Shown: piece after piece, positions 1 through 8,800 of the stretch | Numbering within the stretch: position 1 is the first letter of the stretch | How the letters are laid out: each line of letters starts with the position of its first letter | From: Streptomyces sp. NBC_00414 | Lineage (GTDB): Bacteria; Actinomycetota; Actinomycetes; Streptomycetales; Streptomycetaceae | Reading direction: 5' to 3' | Assembly: GCF_036038375.1 (NCBI RefSeq) | Contig: NZ_CP107935.1 | Location: 5,518,001 to 5,582,000 of the forward strand | Length of the DNA stretch: 64,000 bases | Made by a program: the position numbers and the translations under genes | The notes under the pieces: model-generated | Database searches by the model: none | Told to the model about the DNA's origin: nothing | What the model saw: the letters and a program-made list of their open reading frames with translations, nothing else

Positions 1-231
1 GCTCCCGTCGGTCTCGGCGCCGACCCAGCCGGCCAGCCACCGGGTGAAGTCCACCGGTGCCAGGCTCGGCGTGAAGTAGGAGTCCAGGTTGTCGAGGACG
101 GCGAGGATCGGCGCGAGCACGTCGTCGAGCCCGCCGACGAACCGCTGGGCCAGATCGTCGTCGGCGAACACGGCGGGCAGCGTCATGCCGATGGGCGCGG
201 AGGATCCCAGCCCGTCGATGGACCCCCTCAT
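1..231 (-). CDS. eCIS baseplate/tail protein, gpI-like (partial)
   Basis: The start codon and first 77 codons are present; the rest lies beyond the left edge. The frame starts with ATG overlapping the TGA of the upstream J-like gene (ATGA). Residues about 25-75 fit the N-terminal pattern of phage P2 gpI-like tail proteins: a leucine-rich helix, a YF-TP turn (YFTPSLAP), then a W-L-A-W motif (FTRWLAGWVG). In eCIS loci this protein follows the J-like protein and helps form the baseplate wedge. The assignment rests on this motif and on gene order. Confidence 0.75.
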   Translation of the reverse strand, partial: MRGSIDGLGSSAPIGMTLPAVFADDDLAQRFVGGLDDVLAPILAVLDNLDSYFTPSLAPVDFTRWLAGWVGAETDGS

Positions 232-2186
232 GCGCGGTCCCCGATCACGCGGACCCGGTGGTCGAAGGAGAAGACCAGGGACGGGGCGGCGAGGTCGATG
301 CGGTCGGTCGGGTCGCCGCGCTTGCCGGTCAGCGGGTCGGCCGGGTGGAGCTGGACCTCGTCGACCAGTTCGACACCGGGGACGCGCTGGAGGACGGCGA
401 AGACCTCGCCGGACTGCACGGGCCGGCCGAAGGGCCAGCCCCGGCCGTCGGCGCCGCCGGTCAGCGGGTCGAGGTGCCGGTACAGGGCGTCGTGCGCCTG
501 ACGGCGCACCCGGTCCGTGTCCGTGCCGCGGAACGCGTGCACCGTGGCGACCACCGTGATGCCCTGGTAGAACGGCGGCCCCACGGCCAACCGGGTCCCG
601 ATCAGACGCCGTTCGTCGAGGTGGCGGGTGATGCGGCGCAACAGGCCGTCACCGGGGACGAGTTGCTCGAAACGCAGCCGGCCACCGGGGTCGGGCACGG
701 CCTGCGGGACCACCAGCACCCGTACCGCGTACGCCCCGTGCTCGCCCTCGTCGCCCTCCAGACAGGTGATCCGGGCCGTGTCGGGCGCGGCCCGGCGGGC
801 CAGCTCCTCGTAGTCGCGCAGGGTCACCGCCCGCTCCTGGGCGCGCAGCGTGATGGGCGCGCGGGTCTTCGCCTCCTCCACCGTCTCGCCGTCGACGCCG
901 CCGCGCGCCGCCTCCCGGTTGACGACCTCGGAGACGTACGGGACGGAGGTGCGCAGCACCTGGACGGCGCCGCGGGCCACGTTCCCGGCCCGGCCGCCAC
1001 CGGTGCGGTAGCGGCGGGCGCGGATGACGGCGCCCTTGGGGGCCACCGCCCCGTACTGGCGCAGGGTGCCGTCGGGTTCCCGTACCGCCGGGCCGAAGGC
1101 GATGTCGCCGGTCGCGGCGTCCAGGGTGATGTGCCGGTCGTGCGGGGTGGACGCGGCGAACGAGGGGACGACCTCCCAGTCGGTCCAGCCCTCGTGCTCG
1201 GCGGTCTGCAGCAGTACCGGAGGGGTGTCGCCCACCACGGGGAAGTGGGCCAGCCGCAGCCGCTGCCCGGGCAGTCCGCTGGACTCGCCGAGTGCCTCGT
1301 CGGTGATGGTCTCGGCGTGCACGGCCGTGGTGGTGCCGCCGAGGGTGAACGCGTCCACGGAGCGCACGGTCGGCGAGGTCGTGTAGAAGGGCTGGTCGGG
1401 CAGCGGCTCGGTGACCCGGCAGCGCAGCCAGCCGGCCTCCTGGCCGCCGGTGCGTGACAGGGTGTGCGCGCCGGGAACGTGCAGGACGACCTCGCCCGGC
1501 CGGTTCAGACCGCCGGTGCCGTCCCGGTCGATCTCGCAGACGACCCAGCCGTCCTCGGTCCACGCCTCCCACAGCAGCGGAGGCTGCCGCGGGTCCACGC
1601 CGACGCCGTCGACCCGGCTGTCCAGTTCCATCGCGACCGCGCAGTGCGGCACGGCGGCGCTGAGCCCGAGCAGCATGCAGTCACCGGGCCGGGGGGCCTC
1701 GGTGAAGCACATGACGTCCTTGCCCTCGGCGAGGTCGGCGGTCCTGTCGGCGAACGGCTCACCGGTGCGCTGCACCACCAGGTACCGCAACCCGCACGGT
1801 ACGACGGTCAGTTCGTGCTCGGTGGCGAAGACCGCGGCCTCCTCGCTCTCGGTGCGCGTGGTGGCGACCTCGGTGCCCACCGGCAGCAGCACCGGCTCGT
1901 CCTGCGGCGCGGACAGCCAGAACGTGACGTCCGTCCGCGCGGCGGAGGGCGGGAAGAGGGTGATGCCCACCAGGTCCAGGAACGCCAGGTGGTTCTTGTC
2001 CGGCACCCGGTTGAGCCGGTAGACGATCTGGTCGGCCATGTGGGCGACCGTTTCCACGAGGGTGACGCCCGGGTCGGAGACGTTGTGGTCGGTCCACTCC
2101 GGGGCGCGCTGCTGGATGTAGCGCTTGGCGTCGTCGACGAACTGCTGGAAGCGGCGGTCGTCGAGGTTCGGGGAGGGCAGTGCCAT
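228..2186 (-). CDS. eCIS baseplate J-like assembly protein (Cis11/Afp11 type)
   Basis: A 652-residue protein of the putative baseplate assembly family related to phage gpJ. The N-terminus has the family signature: an RYIQQRAPEWTDHN-type helix, DPGVTLVE, and a MADQIVYRLNRVPDKN segment, followed by the FLDLVGITLFPPSAA motif. The C-terminal half is the J-like domain, with RDYEELARRAAPD near residues 455-467. It should form baseplate wedges that attach the sheath base to the tube and spike. The start ATG overlaps the stop of the gp25 gene (TGATG) and the stop overlaps the next start (ATGA), so it sits inside a coupled operon. Confidence 0.88.
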   Translation of the reverse strand: MALPSPNLDDRRFQQFVDDAKRYIQQRAPEWTDHNVSDPGVTLVETVAHMADQIVYRLNRVPDKNHLAFLDLVGITLFPPSAARTDVTFWLSAPQDEPVLLPVGTEVATTRTESEEAAVFATEHELTVVPCGLRYLVVQRTGEPFADRTADLAEGKDVMCFTEAPRPGDCMLLGLSAAVPHCAVAMELDSRVDGVGVDPRQPPLLWEAWTEDGWVVCEIDRDGTGGLNRPGEVVLHVPGAHTLSRTGGQEAGWLRCRVTEPLPDQPFYTTSPTVRSVDAFTLGGTTTAVHAETITDEALGESSGLPGQRLRLAHFPVVGDTPPVLLQTAEHEGWTDWEVVPSFAASTPHDRHITLDAATGDIAFGPAVREPDGTLRQYGAVAPKGAVIRARRYRTGGGRAGNVARGAVQVLRTSVPYVSEVVNREAARGGVDGETVEEAKTRAPITLRAQERAVTLRDYEELARRAAPDTARITCLEGDEGEHGAYAVRVLVVPQAVPDPGGRLRFEQLVPGDGLLRRITRHLDERRLIGTRLAVGPPFYQGITVVATVHAFRGTDTDRVRRQAHDALYRHLDPLTGGADGRGWPFGRPVQSGEVFAVLQRVPGVELVDEVQLHPADPLTGKRGDPTDRIDLAAPSLVFSFDHRVRVIGDRA

Positions 2187-2632
2187 CAGCGGTCGCTTTC
2201 AGGGGAGTCGCCCGCGCCGGGGGCGTCGGGCTCCTCGTGGGAGGGGATGACGTAGAACGGGAAGACGAGGCTGCGCGGGTTGTTGGTGCCGCGGATCGAG
2301 TAGCGGACGTCGATGAACAGGACGCCCTGCTCGGTGTCGGAGCCGGCGGTCACATCGACGTCGCTCACCTCGATGCGCGGCTCCCAGCGGTCGAGGCTCG
2401 TGTACACCTCGTGCTGGATACGGCCGGCGGTGGCCTCGTTGACCGGGGCGAACACCAGGTCGTGGATGGCGCAGCCGAACTCGGGGCGCATCGGCCGCTC
2501 GCCCGGCGCGGTGGCCAGCACGAGCCGGATGGCCTCCTCGATCTCGCGCTCCCCGCTGACCAGGGCGATGCCCCCGGTGGGGCCGATGCGCAGCGGGAAC
2601 GCCCAGCCGGATCCGACGAACTGCTCGGCCAT
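2186..2632 (-). CDS. GPW/gp25 family baseplate wedge protein (Cis9 type)
   Basis: A 148-residue gp25/lysozyme-like baseplate protein. Nearly every family landmark is present: the opening GW-FPLRI motif, TAPGERPMRPEFGC near residues 60-75, a DLVFAPVNEAT stretch, and RWEPRIEVSDVDV. In T4 and eCIS, gp25 nucleates the sheath on the baseplate. No ATG, GTG or TTG occurs in frame between ATG 2632 and the upstream stop, so the start is well defined. It overlaps the J-like gene by one base and is preceded by a tiny frame that bridges it to VgrG. Confidence 0.9.
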   Translation of the reverse strand: MAEQFVGSGWAFPLRIGPTGGIALVSGEREIEEAIRLVLATAPGERPMRPEFGCAIHDLVFAPVNEATAGRIQHEVYTSLDRWEPRIEVSDVDVTAGSDTEQGVLFIDVRYSIRGTNNPRSLVFPFYVIPSHEEPDAPGAGDSPESDR

Positions 2633-2727
2633 CAGGGGGCCACCCGCCTTCTCGTCCTCGTCGTCATGGTCGTCATGGTGGTCACGCTGGTCAGGGGCGT
2701 CGGGGTCGTCATGGTCCCGGCCGTCAC
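2632..2727 (-). CDS. possible 31-residue coupling ORF between VgrG and gp25
   Basis: This frame starts with GTG overlapping the VgrG stop (GTGA) and stops with TGA overlapping the gp25 ATG (TGATG). The peptide is Thr-rich and ends in a basic RTRRR segment; it resembles no family I know. Its only clear logic is geometric: it fills the 91-base gap exactly, so ribosomes could run from VgrG into gp25 without release. It may be a translational-coupling leader or chance. It is far too short for the PAAR spike tip that some eCIS loci encode here. Confidence 0.25.
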   Translation of the reverse strand: MTAGTMTTPTPLTSVTTMTTMTTRTRRRVAP

Positions 2728-4625
2728 CCGAACGGGTACTTGATCTTGTTGACCGTCAGCAGGCCCATGAGGTCGATGTTGATGGCCCGCATGCCGATCT
2801 GGCCGATGGTGGTGAACTGCATGGTGCCGCCCGCGGTCGCCGAGAGGGCACCGATCGCCTTGAGGTTGAGGGCACCCATCGCGTCCACGGTCACCGCGCC
2901 GCCGAGCGACTTGAGGCTGACGATCCCGCGGCCCTGGAGGGTGAGCGGCCCGCCGCTCTTGATGCTGATGCTGGTCCGGGCGCTCAGCGAGAGACTGGTA
3001 CCCGCGTCGACGGACACCGAGGTACCGCCCGTGATGGCGACGGCGCCCTTGCTGTCCACGGTGATCTCGGTCTTGGTGCGGTCGAGGTTGATGATCAGCT
3101 TGTCGTTGCCGCTGGCCACCCGGACACCCTGTTTGCGGCCGCCGGTCTGCTGGCTGAGCAGGTCCACCCGGTTGCCGTCCCGGTCGGACAGGGTGTGCCG
3201 GATCGCCTTCTTCTTGACCGGGTCGTGCAGTTGCACGTCCTTCACGACGGTCGGCTTGTCGATGCCGTTGTAGAGGCCGCCGATGACGAAGGGGTGGTCG
3301 AGCGCCCCCCGGTCGAAGGCGACCAGCACCTCGTCGCCGACGTCCATCGGGAAGATTCCGCCGCCCGCCTTGCCGCCCAGCTGCACGGTCCGCGTCCAGT
3401 CGCTGACGTACGCGTCGTCCAGCCACGGGAACTGCAGCTTCACCCGGCCCTGCTTCAGCGGGTCCTGTACGTCCGTGACGAGCGCGTTGGCCACACTCGG
3501 CAGCCGGGGCGCCGACGCGCCGCCGCCGGACGTCAGCCCGAACAGGGAGCGCCACTGCCGGCCGCTCACGGTCACCAGCGTCTCGTAGTGACTGCCCGCG
3601 CCGAAGGTGTGCCGTACCGAGGTGACCGTGTACTTGCCCTCGAAGGGCACGCCGACGTCGCTGAGCGCGATGGCCACCCCTGGGCGCAGCACGGGATTGC
3701 CGTGCACCGTGACCTCCAGCTCGGCGAACGACGAGGTGATGTCGTCCGCGAGGGAGGCGGCGGCGAACTTCACCTCGGGCCGGCGGTCGTACGGGGTGTC
3801 GGTCTCGACGAGCTTGGCGGCCTTGAAGGCGTTGGCGGCCTTCTGCGGGGTGGTGCCGATGGAGAAGCCGGAGTAGGTGCCCGCCTTCGTCAGCTCGACG
3901 ATCTTCTTCTTGGTCGGGATGTCCCAGCCGCGCGCCTCGACCTTGTCGACCTGGTCGGCGGCGGTGACGGCGGCCCGGCAGCGCAGTACGTCGACCCGGC
4001 CGCGCAGCACACGGGGGTTCGGGTCGTCGGGGGAGCTGACCGGGGGTGCCTTGGACGCCGGGTCCGGCTCGGCGAACTCGAACTTCCCCTTGGCGTCCAG
4101 CGACATCACCATCTCGTTCTCGTCGGCGAGCCGCGCGAGAAAGTCCCAGTCCGTCACATTGGACTGGCTGATGAACTCGTAGACCGTCTTGGTGGTCTGG
4201 ATCTTCCCGATCGCGACGCCGTTCATCGCGGCCAGCTTGCGCGCGATGTCGGAGGCGGTCTGGTTGCGGTACGCGGCCACCCTGCGCACCCGCATCAGCC
4301 GGTGCCCCGGGTCGTAGCCGCGTACGACGCTGAACGTACCGGTGCCGTCGTAGTCGGTCTCCATGCCGGTGACCTCGCCGGTGATCAGCGGGTTTCCCGC
4401 GCCCTGGCCGTCGGCGACGGGGGCGATGACCACCTTGGAGCCGAACCGGATGTTCAGCTTGCCGAGCACTTCACGGTCCGGGTCCCGGAAGGTGAGCCGG
4501 AACTCGCCGGGCACCCCCGCGCCGAGGTCGGCCCAGCCGGCGACGAGCAGGTTGATGTAGTCGGGCGGGATCTTCTTGCCGTCGATGGTGACGTGGATGA
4601 TGTTGGAGAAGGACGTCTTCGCCAT
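2724..4625 (-). CDS. VgrG-like spike protein (Cis8 type)
   Basis: A 633-residue VgrG-type spike. The frame is open further upstream, but the real start is the ATG at 4625, which overlaps the LysM gene stop (TGATG) and begins MAKTSFSNI. The N-terminal ~370 residues resemble the gp27/late-control-D hub, with WDFLARLADENEM near residue 160. Residues ~375-450 are a gp5-type OB fold, including QGRVKLQFPW and the DVGDEVLVAFDRG motif. The C-terminal ~150 residues are a repetitive hydrophobic/Gly pattern typical of the spike beta-helix. There is no extra toxin domain at the C-terminus. It should form the trimeric spike at the baseplate centre. Confidence 0.9.
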   Translation of the reverse strand: MAKTSFSNIIHVTIDGKKIPPDYINLLVAGWADLGAGVPGEFRLTFRDPDREVLGKLNIRFGSKVVIAPVADGQGAGNPLITGEVTGMETDYDGTGTFSVVRGYDPGHRLMRVRRVAAYRNQTASDIARKLAAMNGVAIGKIQTTKTVYEFISQSNVTDWDFLARLADENEMVMSLDAKGKFEFAEPDPASKAPPVSSPDDPNPRVLRGRVDVLRCRAAVTAADQVDKVEARGWDIPTKKKIVELTKAGTYSGFSIGTTPQKAANAFKAAKLVETDTPYDRRPEVKFAAASLADDITSSFAELEVTVHGNPVLRPGVAIALSDVGVPFEGKYTVTSVRHTFGAGSHYETLVTVSGRQWRSLFGLTSGGGASAPRLPSVANALVTDVQDPLKQGRVKLQFPWLDDAYVSDWTRTVQLGGKAGGGIFPMDVGDEVLVAFDRGALDHPFVIGGLYNGIDKPTVVKDVQLHDPVKKKAIRHTLSDRDGNRVDLLSQQTGGRKQGVRVASGNDKLIINLDRTKTEITVDSKGAVAITGGTSVSVDAGTSLSLSARTSISIKSGGPLTLQGRGIVSLKSLGGAVTVDAMGALNLKAIGALSATAGGTMQFTTIGQIGMRAINIDLMGLLTVNKIKYPFG

Positions 4626-5347
4626 CAGAAGCGCACCTCCTCGGCGGAGGGCAGGACCAGCTCGATGCCCGTGGGCAGGTGCGCGGGATTGTCGATCCCG
4701 TTGGACTCGGCGATCGCGCGCCAGGCGGACGCGTTGCCGTACTCGCGCCAGGCCAGCGACTGCAGGGAGTCGCCCGCGACGACCCGGTGCACCCGCTGCG
4801 CGGTGAGCGCGCCCGAGGTCGGGTTCTGGCCCTTGGTCTTGCTGGGGATCTCGTGCAGCGCCACCTGGCAGGTCGCCCGGATCGGCACACCCGTCGTGCC
4901 GAACAGCGAGTAGGTGACGTTCACGGACTCCACGTACGAGGTGAAGCGCGCCGTCGAGAACGAGCCCCACTGGAAGACCACCCAGGGCGGCGACGGCTGC
5001 TTCGCGGCGATGCTCTTGGCCGTCACCTCGCAGCAGTCGAGAAGGGACTCCACGTTCTTCAGCACGGCGTTGCTGGTCGGCTTCATGGACGAGTCCAGGA
5101 AGATCTCGACCGTCATCTGCCGCGGTTCGGGCCCCATGAACTCCGGGACCGTGCCGTCGCGTACGGCCGCGGCGGGCGTGGACTTCCACTGGGAGCGCCG
5201 GTTCAGCTGCAGCTGGGACGGGTTGAAGTCGAAGTTGAACGTCTTGATCAGACCGCCCGGGGTGGTGCTCGACCCGACGGGCGGCTCGTGGATGGCGATC
5301 GTGGCGCGTACGAGGCTCTTGCCCGCGCCCTTGCTTCCCTTGGCCAT
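4625..5347 (-). CDS. LysM-containing baseplate hub/tube-initiator protein (Cis7 type)
   Basis: A 240-residue protein with an N-terminal tail domain (FNFDFNPSQLQLNRRSQW, residues ~37-54, the usual opening of this family) and a C-terminal LysM fold at ~186-235 (VVAGDSLQSLAW, ending GIELVLPS). This is the architecture of Afp7/Pvc7 and of T4 gp53-like adaptors. It should link the tube-initiating ring to the VgrG hub rather than bind peptidoglycan. It lies 15 bases from the tube-type gene upstream and overlaps VgrG by one base. Confidence 0.88.
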   Translation of the reverse strand: MAKGSKGAGKSLVRATIAIHEPPVGSSTTPGGLIKTFNFDFNPSQLQLNRRSQWKSTPAAAVRDGTVPEFMGPEPRQMTVEIFLDSSMKPTSNAVLKNVESLLDCCEVTAKSIAAKQPSPPWVVFQWGSFSTARFTSYVESVNVTYSLFGTTGVPIRATCQVALHEIPSKTKGQNPTSGALTAQRVHRVVAGDSLQSLAWREYGNASAWRAIAESNGIDNPAHLPTGIELVLPSAEEVRF

Positions 5348-5362
5348 GGTGGTGTCCCGCCC

Positions 5363-5788
5363 TCAGTCCGTGAATCCGTGGTGAGTGATCTCCAGGACCT
5401 CGGTGGCCACGCTCGGGTTGGCCGGGTCCAGGGAGGGGCCCTGCCAGCTCACCGGCAGCACGTCGATCAGCCCCCAGTGCGCCACCTCGGAGCCGTCCGC
5501 GCGCAGCGCGGCGATCTGCGCGGTGGGCCGCTTGATGCCCGTGGCCACGGACGAGATCCAGGCCGCGACCTTGGAGGTGTCGGGGGTCAGCGGCCGGGTC
5601 AGCCGGATGTTGGAGAAGGTGACACGGGACGGAAGCTGCCAGACGAACCCGTTGTTGCCGCCCTCCTGGCGGTGCTCGATCTCCACCGCGGACGACAGTC
5701 CCTCACACCCGTTGAAGTAACCGAGGCTCTCGCCGTCGATGGTCAGGGTGAAGAAGATGGTGGAGCCCGGGTCGAGATCGCGGGGCAT
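5363..5788 (-). CDS. second tube-type protein (gp19-like, Cis5/Afp5 type)
   Basis: A 141-residue member of the conserved phage tail protein / gp19 family. It opens with the family pattern FFTLTIDGESLGYFNGCEGL and has the NNGFVW-LPSRVTFSNIRLTRPL strand set. In eCIS this tube homologue makes the first ring that connects the hub to the polymerising tube. Its position directly before the LysM adaptor supports that role over the main tube (encoded at 10,311-10,754). A GAAAGG sequence about 10 bases upstream of the ATG may serve as ribosome binding site. Confidence 0.87.
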   Translation of the reverse strand: MPRDLDPGSTIFFTLTIDGESLGYFNGCEGLSSAVEIEHRQEGGNNGFVWQLPSRVTFSNIRLTRPLTPDTSKVAAWISSVATGIKRPTAQIAALRADGSEVAHWGLIDVLPVSWQGPSLDPANPSVATEVLEITHHGFTD

Positions 5789-5866
5789 CGGGGGCGGCCT
5801 TTCTGCGGACGTCGGTCGTGCGGGGTGGTGCCGGATGGAGCCGGGGTGCGGGTGGTCGGCGGCCGC

Positions 5867-8800
5867 TTATCGACGTGGGTCGCGGAGCTTGCCGATCCGC
5901 TCCCGGTCGAGCCGCAGCTCGGTACGGATCAGCCGGGTGATCCGGCTGATCAACCGGTGCGTGAGCTCGTCGAGCTGGAAGTCGGTCAGGGAGCGGGGGT
6001 CGAACTGGCCCTTGGCGACCGCGGTGTACGCGGGCGGGGGCCCGCCCTGCTCGTACGGCGGCGGGTCGTCGGCCGAGCCCCCGGACGAACCGCGCGACGA
6101 ACTGCCGCGGGCCGTGACGGCGGAGACGGCCGTCGTGGTCCTGGCGGACGTCGGCAGCAGACCACCGGGAGCCCGTTGTACGGGGACGGGAGCGGGGGGC
6201 GCCGACGCGGGGGCCGGTGCCGGGGCGGGAGCCGCGGCGGTGACGGCCCCGGGTGCCTGGGCCGTCCGGGGCGCGGCGACCGCCCGCTGCACAACTGGCG
6301 GAGCGGGGTAGGCACTCGGCTGCCTCAGCGGCTGCGCGGCCGGGGTCGTCCTGGCCGTCCCGGCGGCCGTGGCGGCACCGGGAGCGGACTGGGCGACCGC
6401 GAGGAGCGGCACGGCACGGCCGGCCGGAGCACCGGGAGCGACGGCCCGCTGTACGACCGGTCCGGCACCGGGCGATCCGGGCCGGCTGCTCCTGGCTGCC
6501 GGGCGGCGCAGCGGTACGGGGGCCGGGGGCGCCGGACGCCCACTCGCCGGGGGTGCCGTGGGCGTCAGGGCCGGCGCGAGGGCGCGGGCGGGTGTCAGGC
6601 CGCGCATCGGAGCGGTGACCGTAGGCGGAGTGGCCGACGCGGACGTGCTGATGGCCGAGCGCTGCACGGCGGGCGCGGGTCCGGACACCGGCTTCGGCGC
6701 CGGTGCCTGGGCTCGTGCCGGAGCCTGCGCCGACGCGGACGCCGGTGCCTGGAGGCTGCTCACGGCTCGGGTGCCCGCACCGGAGGGGGGCGCACTGGTC
6801 GGGACCACCGCGGAGGGGGCCGCCGTGGCGCGCTGTACGGAAAGGCCGTTGGAGGCGGGGGCCGACAGGGGTACGGCCGGCGGAAGACGGTGAGCGCGGG
6901 TCGCCGGTGCCGGTGCCGGTGCCGGTGTCGGGGTGGGCGCGGGGCTCGGGGACTGTGCCTGGTGGGCTGCCGCCGCGCGCTGCACGGAGGGCGGTACGGC
7001 AGAGCCCGAACTGCCCTGAGAGGTACGCCCGGAGAGGGGCTGCGCGTCCGCGGGAGGGGCGGAGAGGGGAGCACCGAGCAGGGGGCGCTGTCGAGGGGCG
7101 GGCGCGGCGGCCCGCTGGACCGGGACGCCCTGCGAGGGGGCGGCCGGGCTGCTGGTCGGCGGGGTCGGGGCCGAGGGCGGGGGCGTCGGGGAGGCGGCTG
7201 ACACGTGCGGACGGTTCGCGGGGGCCGTGGCGCCCGCGGGGTTCGTGGGGGCCGTGGGCGCGGTCGGGCCGGTCGCCGGAGCCGAGGGGGCCGACGGGGT
7301 CGACGGCGGGGTGGCGGAGGAGGTGGGCAGTTGGGCCGCCGGGCCCGGGTGTGCGGATGTCGAGCGGGTGGCGGACGGGTTCCCCGAGGTCGGCGCACCG
7401 AGACCCATCCGCCTCACCCCACCGGAAGCACTCCGCTGCACGGGGTACGAACTCGGGGCGGACCGGGCGCGCGCGGGAGTCGGAGCGGGGGCGGCGGGAG
7501 GAGTCGCGGCGGGAGCTGTGGCAGGGGTGCCGGGGCTGCTCGGACTCGGCGTGGGAGCGGGCGAGTTCGCGGCCGCTGCCCTCTGGACTGCGGGCGCCGT
7601 GCCCGAAGGGGCGTTGCCCGCCGCGCCGGTTGCCGTGCCGGTGGAGCGAGTCACGGGGCCGCTGATGCCGTTGCCGCTGCCGCTGCCGGGGCCGGTCGTC
7701 GGGCGGACAGGTCCGGACGCCGGGCTCGACGGGCCGGTCGGGCTTGCCACAGGGGAGGCCGCCGAACTGCCCGAATCGGCCTGCGCACGCTGGACGTCGA
7801 CCGCCGAGCCGCTGGAACGGGCAGCCGTGGCGCTGGAACCGGCGGAACCAGTCGAGCCTGCGGAAGCAGTCGAACCAGCGGAACCGGTGGAGCCGGTCGA
7901 ACCGGCGGAAGCCCGCTGGACGCTCGGTGCCGAGTCGCCCGGTCCGGTCGCCGTGCCGCGCGGGCCGTTCGCCGTCCTGCCGGGACCGACCTCGGTCCCG
8001 GCAGGGGTGCTTGTGGGGCGGCTCGGTTCAGTGGGTGTCCCGGCGGAGGCCGTGGGCGTACGGCTGGAGTCGGTCGCCGCCCGTTGGACGTGGACCGCTG
8101 AGCTGCCGGGGGCGGCGCTCGGGCCGGCCTGCGTGCTGCCGGGGGTGGCCGCCGCCTTCTGTACGCGGACCGGCGCGTTGCCGGTGGCAGGCGGGGCCGG
8201 GGGAGCGGCGGCTGTGGCGGCAGGACCGGGTGCGCTCGTCCCGGCGCGTGCGGCGGTCGTGTCGCGGGGGCCGGCCGTCGACCGCTGGACGTCGGCCGCA
8301 GGCTCGGCGGGCCGCGTCGGCGTGGCGGCGGGAGCGGCAGGCGTGTCGGCCGTCGGGGCGGGTCCGGCCGTCGCCCTCTGGACCGAGGTGGGGCCGGTGG
8401 CCGTTCCGCTGGGGCGAGTCGCCGGGCTGCCGCTGCCGGACGGCGTCGGCCGGACGGGGCCGGGGGCCGCGGCGGTGGATCCGGTGGTGGCCGAACCGGA
8501 GGCCGAGTTCCCAGCCGGGGCAGGCGCGGACGTAGGGGCGGGCGCAGGTGTGGCCGCTGTATTGCCGTTGCCCGAACCGGCCCTCGACCGCTGCACGTTG
8601 AGCGCCGGACCGGTGGAACGGGTCACCGCGCTGCCGGGGCCGACCCCCGTACCGCCGGCCCCGGCAGCACGGCTGCTGGAGCCGGTCGCCGTACCGTCGC
8701 CGGACGCGGCCCTGACGGGACCGGCCGGAGCCGCGTCGCCCAGGCCGGTCGGGCCGGGGCTGCCCGCGCGGGCCGGTGTGCCGACCGGGCCGGGCGCCGG

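Noticed and set aside
2632..2727. PAAR spike-tip gene between VgrG and gp25
   Set aside because: Only 91 bases separate the two genes and no PAAR-like Gly/His pattern is present in any frame.
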